Source: Silene latifolia (lineage: Eukaryota; Streptophyta; Magnoliopsida; Caryophyllales; Caryophyllaceae). From it: a stretch of 64,000 nucleotides of DNA. Of this stretch, positions 1-10,195 are shown one piece after another. Location of the stretch: positions 40,683,969-40,747,968 of the forward strand of contig NC_133538.1 in assembly GCF_048544455.1 (NCBI RefSeq), read 5' to 3'. The notes beneath the pieces are model-generated. The model was not told the origin of the DNA. It saw only the letters and a list, made by a program, of their open reading frames with translations, and ran no database searches. Numbering within the stretch: position 1 is the stretch's first letter; every line of letters begins with the position of its first letter. A program made the position numbers and the translations under genes.

Positions 1-1626
1 AAACAATAACCAATTTTGATTTAGGCGATGATAAGGGTTGGGCCATAACTTATATGTTTGTCAGGGCAAATTATATTGCCCCTGACCTGGACTATTTCAG
101 TTATCCAGCTGTGGAGAGTGGTAAGTATTTCTCTGTATACAATTTAGAACACAATGATGTGTAAAATAATTTTTTTAATATAAACTTACTTGTATTGTGC
201 CTCAGTGGTTGATTGGGCTTGTGATCCTGATGCTGAAGGGTCGATTGATCGTATTGCAGCCTTCACGGCCTTGTCAGAGGAGGAGAGGACCTGGCCTACT
301 TGCCTTGGCCAAGAGCCTCTGCCTCGTTTTAAGAAGGCTAAAGTGAGCACTTACAAGGTTGCTAAAGGGGCTAAGGCTTCAGGGGCCTCAACATCTGGAA
401 GTAAGTTTCATTCTCCTGCGGTGATATTTATGCCTGAGTATATGTTAGTATTGCTGATATAGGATTTCTTCGTGTAGCTACCAGGGTTTCTGCAAGGATT
501 GCTGGTTTTGGCCTGTCTGTAGTGAAGGCAGGGATTTCCCAAATTACTGGGGAGAAGTGAGGCTACAAGGAGTGATAATACTCTTCAAATTCAGGTTCCT
601 TCACCAGGCTCAACTGGTGTCTCCTCCATAGCCTGTGGGTGATGCTGACGAGTCCAGGCAGGCTAGCAAAAAGGAAAAGGCAGGAAGAGGTTTATGAGGG
701 AATTAGGGCTATTGGTGAAGGTGTAAGCAAGGTTAGAGAAGTCAGGGCTAGGCTTGGTGATGTGCAGTTTGCCAAGGAGAAGATTCAAGCTCATTCCTTC
801 TTAGTTGATGATCCTTACTCTATGTACAAGGCTGAGGAATCGTCTGCCCAAGCTGTAGCTGCTATGTATCACTCTAGGGATTGTGCTTCCAACTTGGTTG
901 CCATCATACAGGGGGTATAACTACTTTTTTCCTTGGTTTTTATTCTTCTTTTTCAATTTTTTGTCCTGCTTTCTTTTTACTTGCTCGTGACTTCTTTTGC
1001 AGAATGTGAATGACATGTTGAGGGGTGCTTGTGAATTGAAGTCTTCTAATGGCAAAAATAATGTCCTGGACTGGGAGGTACAGTGTTTGAAGAAGGATGC
1101 TGAAGCTTTGAATACTGACTTGGAAGCGCTAAAAGAGGAAAATGAGACATTGAAGAAGGAGAATGAGGTAGGCAAAGCAAAGTTGGTTGTTAAAACGTCC
1201 AAGCTGGGGTCTGCTCAGAATGCAGTAAAATCTGCCCAGGCCAAACTTGTTGCTGTCCACGATGAGCTCAAAGCTGAAAAGCAGGCTATGTAGGATCTTC
1301 TGAAGGCTAATGAGGGGCTTACTGTTGAGAGGGACACGATGTAGAGCAGGTATAAGGATGCTGCCCTGTACTTTTTGGGCAAGGGTCAAGTCGATGCTAT
1401 GAAGAAGCCTGTTGAGGTCAGGCCATACTGGAACCCTGAACAAGAGATGGCTGATCTTAATGCTGCTTACCTCGATCTTCATAAACTGCATGTTGATGAT
1501 GAGGTGGACTCTTCTCCAACTATGTATAGGAGTGATTCTGGCGGAAATGAAGCTAATGAGGATGATGAAGAGGAAGAGATTACTGATGAAGGAATTGGTT
1601 CAGCCACTGATTCTAAGGCAGGTTAA
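1..1626 (+). pseudogene. Extra gene of element B (reverse-strand aORF with gypsy-type transposon domain), 5' part missing
   Basis: This plus-strand spliced gene lies opposite to gag-pol. Comparison with the A copy gives exons 1-120, 206-400, 478-914 and 1003-1626, each bounded by GT and AG. The visible N-terminal part aligns with the end of the putative gypsy-type transposon domain (Pfam PF04195 type) seen in A. Exon 4 encodes a long Lys/Glu-rich coiled coil and ends in an acidic tail (DDEEEE). Exon 3 contains frameshifts around 540-650, and exon 4 has two in-frame TAG codons at 1291-1293 and 1342-1344, so this copy is a pseudogene. The function of this protein family is unknown. The call rests on its similarity to the A copy and its fixed place between pol and the 3' LTR. 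Confidence 0.8.
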
Positions 1627-1837
1627 TGGTTTTGATTAGGATGAATTTTTGGTCCATCCAGGGGAGGATGTTCCCTGGACGGAACTTCTAATATATTAGC
1701 TGGCTTTTAGCCCATCCAGGGGGGGATGTTCCCTAGAAAAACTTTTCTTTTGATCTTCCTGTGCTATGAATAAGTATGCAATTTGAAGTAGTTTTTTGAT
1801 TTTCTCTATGTGCCTAGTTAGAAGTTTTTATGCCTGT
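1627..1837. other. Element B non-coding stretch after the extra gene
   Basis: This holds two copies of a motif reading 'cccatccaggggggatgttccctgg' in part, at about 1652-1680 and 1710-1736. A related copy follows the same gene in element A at about 12282-12307. It probably belongs to the 3' untranslated part of the extra gene. Confidence 0.5.
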
Positions 1838-2988
1838 TGTAGAGTATTCAGGGGGTAGGCTTTTATTTTGAGGTGGACTCATCAAGCCTGATTCCAGGGT
1901 TGTTGATCCCACGCATGTTGGGTTGTTGAGTCAGGATTTTATGCTAAAAGAACCCTGAAAAGAAGCAAATTCTTCTCCCAAAGGCCTGCTTCCCGACGCC
2001 TGCATTCAGGTCCTAGCCTGACGTCCCCTGGTGGAGTTCTTCCAGGGTTAAAATCCTTCAGGGTTCCTGGTTTCGTACCTGTCAGGCTTCTGATTTCAGG
2101 CTCCTAAATCATAATAATTTCTAGGACAACAACGTGTGGTGCATAATAGAAGAGCTCAAGGACGAATGACATCATGCGGTCCTTCCTTTTTTCCCCTAAA
2201 GCTGCTGCCATAATTAAAGGAGCATCACTATCTTATGCAAGCTGCCAAGGACTTCCCTTTCAAGTCATGTGACTAGTTTTAGGATGTTAATTTTACACCT
2301 TGTTGTTTTGTCATGTTCTCCTTTTAATTGTAGCCATAGGATGTAGTTTTAGATGAAAGGCCAAGATGTAATGTGAGACTCTATATAAGGAACTCACACC
2401 CACATGTAATATGGAGAGATTTTGATGAATTAAAGTTGTTGTGTCAAACATAAAAATTTAGAGTTTGCCTAAGGGCTGCTCTTGTCCAACCAATAGTGGC
2501 GATGCCTTTCTTGGTTGCTAGATTAAGGGAAGTTAACCTGTGCAGTGCTGTGGTTAAGCCCTCCTAATCGCCAGGCCTGGTGGTTATCCTGTGCATAGAA
2601 TATGGATAATCGACCTACGTTTGTTAGTAAGGGTAGTATAGTTCTGTGCCAGGCTATAAGCTAAGCTAACCTGCTGTCCAGGTTAAGATCTAAGCTTGTG
2701 CTAGGCTGTGGCTTGGCTCTTAATCATATCCAGCTTGAATTAGGTAGTTGAACTTGTAGTTTAGCTCTACTAATCAAGTAGGTTGTGGATGGTACCATGT
2801 GGAAACTGTTGGTACTCCTTTCACAACCATATCTTTTATGTTTTCTTAGGCTAGATTTAACAAATAAATGCTCTTAATTTTGTTTTTTTAAAGGATTTGA
2901 AAAAGGGAGAAATTATTTTTAAGGCTGCTATTTTGTTGCACATCCCATGCTTCTTGCATTCATGAGGACCCCGGGTAATTACATTGCA
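1838..2988 (+). repeat. 5' LTR of element G
   Basis: This is about 1151 bp and is repeated at 3335-4489 with scattered substitutions. It contains a TATA box (CTATATAAGG, 2381-2390) and several diverged copies of a 'cctgtgctaggctgtgg' motif in its 3' half. Confidence 0.85.
2381..2390 (+). promoter_or_regulatory. TATA box in the 5' LTR of G
   Basis: The sequence CTATATAAGG recurs at 3880-3889 in the other LTR. It marks the U3/R boundary region and fixes the element as plus strand. Confidence 0.6.
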
Positions 2989-2991
2989 AAG

Positions 2992-3003
2992 TGGTATAAG
3001 TGC
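2992..3003 (+). promoter_or_regulatory. Primer-binding site of G, degenerate
   Basis: TGGTATAAGTGC lies three bases after the 5' LTR. It resembles the initiator-Met primer site TGGTATCAGAGC with two mismatches. Confidence 0.5.
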
Positions 3004-3334
3004 TCAGGCTCTTGCATTTTCTTAAACCAAGATGATCTTGGAAAAGGTAGTCCTGGATGTGCAAAGGAGTTGCCCTTCAAACCTGACCATGGCTATGGTT
3101 TGTAGGTTCTGGCTTGATGACCTATTACGGACACTTGTGCTAGGCTGTAGTGTCTTGTATCTGGCTAGTTAATAAGAGGATCCTAAACCTGTGCTAGGCT
3201 GCGGTTTAGAGTCCTCTTGTTGTTGCCTTCTTCATCATCCGTATTACTATTTTTCTAAAATTATTTTGTTCCTTTTCTCTTTTCTTTTTGAACAACAAAT
3301 TTTGAGGACAAATTTTTTTCAACAAGGGGAGAGT

Positions 3335-4489
3335 TGTAGAGAAATCAGGGGGGTAGACTTTTATTTTAAGGTGGACTCATCAAGCCTGATTCCAGGGTTG
3401 TTGATCCCAAGCATGTTGGGTTGCTGAGTCAGGATTTTATGCTAAAAGAACCCTGAAAAGAAGCAAATTCTGCTTCCAAAGGCCTGCTTCCTGACGCCTG
3501 CATTCAGGTCCTAGCCTGACGTCCCCTAGTGGAGTTCTTCCAGGGTTAAAATCCTTCAGGGTTCCTGGTTCCGTACCTGTCAGGCTGCTGATTTCAGGCT
3601 CCTAAATCATAATAATTCCTAGGACAACAATGTGTGGTGCATAATAGAAGAGCTCAAGGACGAATGACATCATGTGGTCCTTCCATTTGCCCCTTAAAGC
3701 TGCTGCCACAATTAAAGAAGCATCAACTATCTTATGCAAGCTGCCAAGGACGTCCTTTTCAAGTCATGTGACTAGTTTTAGGATGTTAATTTTACAGCTT
3801 GTTGTTTTGTCATGTTCTCCTTTTAATTATAGCCATAGGATATAGTTTTAGATGAAAGGCCAAGATGTAATGTGAGACTCTATATAAGGAACTCACACCC
3901 CCATGTAATATGGAGAGATTTTGATGAATTAATATTGTTGTGTCAAACACAAAAATTTAGGGTTTGCCTAAGGGCTTCTCTTGTCCAACCAATAGTGGTG
4001 ATGCCTTTCTTGGTTGCTAGATTAAGGGAAGTTAACCTGTGTAGGACTGTGGTTAAGCTCTCCTAATCGCCAGGCCTGGTGGTTATCCTGTACATAGACT
4101 GTGGATAATTGACCTACGTTTGTTAGTAAGGGTAGTGTAGTTCTGTGCCATGCTGTGAGCTAAGCTAAACCTGCTGTCCATGTTAAGATCTAAGCCTGTG
4201 CTAGATTGTGACTTGGCTCTTAATCATATCCGGCTTGAATTAGGGAGTTCAACTTGTTGTTTAGCTCTACTAATCAAATAGGTTGAGGATGGTACCATGT
4301 AGAAAATGTTGGTACTCTGTTCATAACCATATCTTTTATGTTTTCTTAGGCTAGATTTAGCAAATAAATGCTCTTAATTTTGCCGTTTTTAAAGGATTTG
4401 AAAAAGGGAGAAATTATTTTTAAGGCTACCATTTTGTTGCACATCCCATGCTCTTTGCATTTGTGAGGACCCCACGTGATTACACTGCA
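3335..4489 (+). repeat. 3' LTR of element G
   Basis: This is the second copy of the 1.15-kb repeat, preceded by the polypurine tract at about 3323-3333. An ORF inside it (3872-4066) is a chance reading of LTR sequence. Confidence 0.85.
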
Positions 4490-5073
4490 GCTATTAAGAT
4501 AACACCTGTCATGAGGGCTTATGGCCCTCAATCTATTTAGGGACTTATGGCCCTCAACCTGTCTGGAGGACCTTTTTTGAGAAGGAGGGATACTTGCCTG
4601 TCAGGAGGGCTTATGACCCTCAACTTGTCAGGAGGGCTAAAGACAAGTAGTTCAGATTTATTTCACCATCTTACCTGTCTTTTGTACTGAGCTCAGTTTT
4701 TTATGTATTTTTAGATGTGACAAAATGTTGAGATTTTTAGTGATCTCTATTTGTCATAACTTGTGAAGCATTTCTAGAATGCTATTTAGGTTGGGTGGAG
4801 TGGCCCTCAATCTTGAATATTTATTTAAGCATGCAAATATAATATGCTAAATAGTTCCAGAAAAAGCGTAAAACAAGTTTTCAGGATTAAATGTAATGGT
4901 TTGAGATGTATAATAAATAATTGGGGGGAGTAAGTTGTTAGGCAATTTCAGTTAGCAGGAAATCACTTAGGAAAAAACATGGACCATTTTATTCAGGATA
5001 ATTACACATAGAAGCATGCCAGGTAAGAGATAGGATTGATAGCCTTACCTGGTGCAGGCAAAAATAAATGGGC
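4490..5073. repeat. Element B spacer with diverged short tandem repeats
   Basis: Between integrase and the extra gene, 4505-4639 holds several imperfect copies of 'cctgtcaggagggcttatggccctcaa'-like units (core GAGGGCTTATGGCCCTCAA). Element A has weaker copies at 12603-12675. Retand elements are known for an amplified internal tandem repeat, and this may be the equivalent. The rest is AT-rich and shows no coding signal. Confidence 0.6.
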
Positions 5074-6250
5074 TTATACATGAAATAGTTTTAAGTGAGA
5101 GACATTCCAAGATCTAGGGATCATTTCTCCATCTAGGGTCTGAAGTCTATAAGCTCCCTGTCCTACTATTGAATCAATCAGGTAAGGGCCTTCCCATGCA
5201 GGGGCAAGTTTGCCTGCATTCTTGTCTTTTGTGTTTGGAAAGACTTTTTGTAGAACTAGGTCCCCTTCCCCGAATACTCTGATGTCTACGTTTTTGTTGT
5301 AGCTTCTGGCTATCGTTTGTTGGTAGGATGCTATCCTGATCTTGGCTGTATCTCTTAGCTCTTCAGCTAGGGCCAGGCTGTCTTGCATCAATGGCTGGTT
5401 TTCCTCAACAGTATTCAGGCTGCACCTGGTGGTGTGTAAGGAAATTTCTGCTGGGATTACTGCCTCACAGCCATAGACCAATGAGTAAGGTGTCAGGCTA
5501 GCTGATGTCTTAGGTGTAGTTTTATCAGCCCAGAGGACTAGAGGGAGTTCTTCAGCCCATCTGCCTTTTCTTTGTTTTAGTTTCTTTTTCAGGCAGTTAA
5601 TCACCACTTTGTTGCTAGATTTGGCCTGGCCGTTGGCTTTTGGATAGCCTGGTGTAGAGGTCACTAGATTAATTTTCCACTGAGCACAAAAGGCCATTGT
5701 TCTTTTACCCACAAATTGTGTTCCACTGTCACAAACTATTTATGAGGGGATACCATAACAGCATATGATATATATCTTGATAAATGATATGACGTCCTTC
5801 TGTTTAATTTGCCTGTATGAGTCAACTTCTATCCATTTTGAAAAGTAATCAGTCATGGCTAACATGTAGGCTTTTTGCCTAGGGGCTGGTGATAACTTGC
5901 CTACAATGTCCATCCCCCACTTCATGAATGGCCAGGGTGTTGAGATGGAATGTAGTAGCTCAGATGGTTGATGAATGAACGGGGAATGCAGCTGACATGC
6001 TTCACATTTCGAGCTATAAGCCAGGCAATCTGCCCTTAAGGTTGGCCAGAAGTAGCCTGTCCTTAGAACTTTGCTTGCCAGGCTCCTGCCTCCTTTGTGA
6101 TTTCCACAGTATCTATCATGTATATCCTCAATGACTAGTTTGGCGTAGGTGGAAGCTTTGATTTCCACAGTATCCATCAGGTAAGGTCCAACCTGAGACT
6201 TTTTAAATAATGTGTTATTAATGATGGTGTAGGTGGAAGCTTTGATTCTA
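5074..6250 (-). pseudogene. Integrase of element B
   Basis: Integrase inserts the cDNA copy into the host genome. Reading leftward, an HHCC zinc finger is visible (HDRYCGNHKGG near 6115, then CEACQ near 6000). The catalytic core follows with MDIVGK (first Asp, about 5910) and, after a stop around 5740, the second Asp region just before the frame 5712-5074. The last frame is open to its natural end, with the C-terminal segment SWNVSHLKLFHV. The third catalytic residue is changed: the motif reads NGQAKSS where family members have NGQAESS (codon 5620-5622, AAA for GAA). The in-frame stop near 5740 and the lost Glu make it inactive. Confidence 0.85.
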
Positions 6251-6775
6251 AGGGCTCTTTCTTCATGCCTATCTTGGGGTAATATCTTCTGCAAGAACCA
6301 ATCATAGTATGGTTTGGTCCAGGAGTTTGTGTCCTCAATGATGGAACAAGTTTGATCAGGCTTAATAATGGTCGGTTTAAGCAGGTGAACAATGGGTATC
6401 TTGTAAAATACAGCAGGGCTAAAATTTGATCCTAGGCTGGCTAGGGCATCAGCCTGAGTGTTTAAGTCTCTTGGTATCTGATCAATGTCAAATGAACTGA
6501 ACTTTTTGCAAAGGTTTTTAACATATTCTAAATATAGAATCATTTTTGAATCCTTTCCAGTGTAGGTTCCTTTGACTTGATTTGGAATTAAAAGTGAGTT
6601 AGTTTTTACCTTGAGATTTTGCATGCCAAGATCTATACATACCTTGAGTCCAGCTATCAGGGCTTCATATTTAGCTTCATTGTTTGTTGCTTTAAATTCA
6701 CAACTAACAGCCTGAGCTACTATATCCTCATGTGGTGATTTTAATACTAACCCTAGGCCAGTTCCTCTCATATTG
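6251..6775 (-). pseudogene. Additional RNase H domain of element B
   Basis: The frame 6771-5740 begins with a plant RNase H-like (RVT_3 type) domain: TNNEAKYEALIAGLKVCIDLG, then DLNTQADALASLG. Tat-lineage elements carry this second, cell-type RNase H between the RT-linked RNase H and the integrase. The homologous frame in element A is at 14230-14693. The first catalytic part lies upstream in a damaged stretch, so activity is unlikely. Confidence 0.75.
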
Positions 6776-8239
6776 GTTGCTCCATCTATGTGCAGGGTCC
6801 AGTCCAGATCTGATTTTTGGGTGTCTAGTTGATTGACCTCTTCTATCAGGTCTAGTTTTAGGTTAGGACTGAAATCAGCCGCAAAGTCTGCTAAGGTTGG
6901 GATTTTATTACCGTTCTAGGTTCAAAGGTGACATCATAAGTACTAAGTTGGACTGACCATTTTGCCATTCTGCCTGACAGTTCAGGTTTTCTTAGGACGT
7001 ATTTGATAGGTAGATTGGTCTGGACTATTATTGGGTGACTCTCAAAGTAAGGTCTGAGTTTTGTGCAGGATACAATTAATGCAAGTATATACTTTTCAAG
7101 TAATCCATACCCTATTTCTACATCCAGAAGGCTTTTACTTACATAATAGACGGGATGTTGTTAGCCTTCAATCTCCTTGACCAGAACTCCACTTACTGCT
7201 GTTTCAGTGGCTGACAGGTATACTGTCAGGGGTTCTCCTTTGTTTGGTTTGGCCAGTAATGGTGGAGTGGCCAGGTAAGTTTTTAATTTCTGGAAAGCTA
7301 TTTCGTGTTCAGGCATCCATTGGAATGATTTGTTCTTCTCGAGCAGGTTGTAGATTGGCTTGCATTTTTCAAATGACCTGGATATGAATTTGTTCAGGGC
7401 TGCACCTCTTCTTGTCAATTTCTTGATATCTTTGACTGACTTAGGTGACTCTAATTCCAGGATGGCTTTTATTTGTTCTGGGCTAGCCTCAATTCCTCTC
7501 TTTGTCACCATGTATCCTAGGAATTTGCCGACGATACTCCAAAGTGGCATTTGGAGAGGTTGAGTTTCATGTTGAATTCCTCCAGGATTTTGAATGGTAC
7601 TTCCAGGTCCTTCACATGATCTTCAGCCTTTTTTGATTTGACCACCATATCATCTATGTAGACCTCCATTATGTCACCAATTTGGTCTTTGAACATCATA
7701 TTCACCAGGCGTTGATAGGTTTCCCCTGCATTCTTCAAGCTAAAGGGCATTGATGTGTAGCAATATATGCGTCTTTCCGTGATGAATGCAGTGTTTTCTT
7801 GATCAGCTGGATGCATTTTGATTTGGTTGAATCCACTTGAGGCATCCATGAATATCAGTAGTTCATGTCCAGCTGTAGCATCCACCATGGCATCAATGTG
7901 AGGGAGTGGGAATGGATCTTTTGGTCATGCTTTGTTTAGGTCTGTGTAGTCTACACAGACTCACCATTTGCCATTTTTCTTTTGTACCACGACCACATTG
8001 GCGAGCCATTCAGGGTACATTACTTCCCAGATCATTCCCATATCCAGGAATTTGTCCACCTCTTCATTAATGATTACGTTGCGTTCAGGGGCAAATTTCC
8101 TCCTCTTCTTATATACAGGCTTGAAAAAAGTGTCAATATTGAGCTTATGGGTGATCACATTAGCATCTATGCCAGTCATATCAAATTGTGACCAGGCAAA
8201 ACATATAGATTTAGTTTTAAGAAAGCTTACCAGTTCTGG
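6776..8239 (-). pseudogene. Reverse transcriptase and RT-linked RNase H of element B, 5' part cut off by element H
   Basis: Three frames carry Ty3/gypsy reverse transcriptase in order. The frame 8179-7961 has the N-terminal part (WLANVVVVQKKNGKW). The frame 7888-7517 has the fingers and palm with FMDASSGFNQI and the catalytic YIDDMVV. The frame 7550-7161 has the thumb and the start of RNase H. Frameshifts or stops separate them near 7920 and 7530, and RNase H decays between 6776 and 7160. The protein would continue at 24412, on the far side of element H, whose insertion duplicated TCTGG (8235-8239). The element cannot produce a working polymerase. Confidence 0.9.
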
Positions 8240-9190
8240 TGATACGGTCGTTATGTACCAAAAATAAATACCTAGATATTACTAACAGAAGTCAGCGGTA
8301 AGTAGGGTCGATCTCCACAGGGAGGCGGTCACTATCTACTTGTCAACTCGGTCTGTCTAATGTCACAATTTGGGGTTTTGAGTTGTTTGACTAAACTAAG
8401 CAAGATTAAAGGTAAGAGAAATAAGGCTAAGAGGAATTAGCGATAGAGGAAGAAAACTAGGATCATCGGTTCATCAATGAATGTCAGTTAATTGCAGCTA
8501 AGGTCACAGATCAGTCGATGTGTCGGTCTAAGCGGCAATGAATATCTCCTTCCGGTCTCAATTCGCCCTAAAATACTATTAGCTTAGCTTCCGCCCTCGC
8601 TAAAGCATCTTATTGTTCAATGCGGGTCTCACCCCTTCCAACCTTACGGTCTAGGTCAAGGCTTACCAAGGTTAAAAAGGCTAAATGCATCGATTCAAAT
8701 AGCAAGATACAATTAAAGCAGTGATTAACAACATAGACATAACAACAACGAACGATCTGTAAACCTAATTAGCAATTAACAACAATCCATCGACTCCCCG
8801 AAATCCTAGCAGGGGGATTAGCTAGAAATAAATATAAATAAAGCAAGAACAAGAGACGAAGAAATAGTAAGCATCATAAATTAAAGAGATAATAAAAGAA
8901 AGAGAAAGAGGAATTACAGATTAAAAGATCCAGAAAAGTATAGAACAAAGTAGCAGCAGTAAAAAGGGAAAAAAGAGAAAGTAACGTATAATGTGTGTCC
9001 CCCTATATGTTCTGTCGTCTTCCTATTTATAGGGAGAACGATTTTATTTGACCTAAAAACAAATTAAAGCTAAAAAGCCCGAACCCACTAGAGAGTTACT
9101 CGATCGAGCTATTTTAAACTGCTCGATCGAACGGAATCCAACAAAAACATCTCGATCGAGTAGATATAATACTCGATCGAGGAAACCCTA
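8240..9190 (-). repeat. 3' LTR of element H, first part
   Basis: This is homologous to 23061-24010. It contains a minus-strand TATA box (9023-9032) and CTCGATCGAG palindromes at 9098-9182. Element A interrupts it after CCCTA, and the LTR continues at 19111-19506. Confidence 0.9.
9023..9032 (-). promoter_or_regulatory. TATA box in the 3' LTR of H
   Basis: The plus-strand sequence ctatttatag reads CTATAAATAG on the minus strand. The same box is at 23843-23852 in the 5' LTR. Confidence 0.5.
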
Positions 9191-9847
9191 TGTTTTGTGT
9201 GGATTTTGCGCAAGGCGAAATCAGGTCAGGGTAGAGTTATGCAAGGTTAACTAGCTCTAAATGGTCTATTAGTCAGGTCGTCAGGGTCAAATGTAAAGCT
9301 GTAAATATAATAACAATAACAATAATGAGACAAAGAATTTTGTACGTGGAAAACCCTTGAATGGGAAAAAACCACGGGCACCAAGACAGGAGAGGATTTC
9401 ACTATGTAATTTGGGAGAATAATTATATGACAATAACAATGCTTATATTTCTCTATGTACTGTGTGTGTAAGTGTATGCTTCTTCTTGTGTAAGAACGAG
9501 ATGAGTCCAATGTCTTCAAAGTGTTCCTTATATAAGCTCCAATCTTGAACAACTGCTTGATATGGTATTGAATGCGGATTATTCTCCATTATTGCCTGTA
9601 ATAATGGCTAAATATTCCTCCCTTAATTACTGCATTTACTGCGAGATCTTCTCATTCAATGCTGCGTATATAATCCTTTTATAATACGCGTTTATGGTCT
9701 AATATCGTCCTGATATTTTGACCGTTGTCCTCTCCATGGCCTGGCGCCTATCTTCGTGTGCCCTGATAGCCTGACATCCTGACAGCCTGGCAGTCAGGTT
9801 TAGATGAGATACTGATCAGGAAGGTCTGCGGATTTCCAGGCCTTACA
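9191..9847 (-). repeat. 3' LTR of element A
   Basis: This starts TGTTTTGTGTGG and ends CCTTACA. A minus-strand TATA box lies at 9528-9536. U3 contains a run of CCTGACAGCCTGG-like repeats at about 9770-9800. Confidence 0.95.
9528..9536 (-). promoter_or_regulatory. TATA box in the 3' LTR of A
   Basis: The plus-strand sequence ttatataag reads CTTATATAA on the minus strand. The same motif is in the 5' LTR at 18786-18794, where it would drive the genomic RNA. Confidence 0.55.
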
Positions 9848-9866
9848 ATTGCCCCTTATCTCCTTA
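9848..9866 (-). other. Polypurine tract of element A
   Basis: On the minus strand the sequence next to the 3' LTR reads AGGAGATAAGGGGCAAT, a purine-rich primer for plus-strand DNA synthesis. Confidence 0.65.
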
Positions 9867-10055
9867 TTTTCAGTGTGCCAGGACGAAAAAATGAGGAGAT
9901 AACTTTATTTTTAGGAATATTACCCAACGGTTAAGTTATGCTTAGTCAGTTTCCTGTAACGGCTATTTTACTGCAGTTTATGACGTGTCTAAAATTTACT
10001 GCAACTTCCTTAATGATTATCCACTTCCTTTTCGGTTGAAACCCTAATCTTCTTC

Positions 10056-10067
10056 ACTATAAATACC
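10056..10067 (+). promoter_or_regulatory. Putative TATA box of the extra gene in element A
   Basis: ACTATAAATACC lies about 130 bp upstream of the inferred start of the plus-strand gene, followed by a pyrimidine-rich leader. This spacing suits a plant promoter with a short 5' UTR. It indicates that the gene has its own promoter, separate from the LTR promoter on the other strand. Confidence 0.55.
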
Positions 10068-10195
10068 TGCGTGCTTCATTAAGTTGAACTCACCAAAGCA
10101 ATTCTTCTTATTTCTCTCTTAAGAATCTTTCTCTTTAGTTCTCTTAATTCCCAACTTCTTCAATCTTTGATCAATTCTTCATAATCTTTCAAATA

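Larger units (their letters stand above)
1838..4489 (+). mobile_element. Element G: miniature non-coding LTR retrotransposon (TRIM-like)
   Basis: Two direct repeats of about 1.15 kb (1838-2988 and 3335-4489) begin TGTAGAG and end TTACAYTGCA. They enclose only 346 bp. A primer-site-like sequence TGGTATAAGTGC starts three bases after the first repeat (compare TGGTATCAGAGC for initiator-Met tRNA). A purine tract, AACAAGGGGAGAG, lies directly before the second repeat. This layout is that of a plus-strand LTR element with no coding capacity. The flanks (CCTGT left, GCTAT right) share three of five bases, so the target duplication is not clean. It sits in element B downstream of the extra gene. Confidence 0.8.

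Noticed and set aside
9247..9552. 101-codon minus-strand frame in A's LTR (repeated at 18505-18777)
   Set aside because: Both copies are LTR sequence spanning U3/R; no family similarity.
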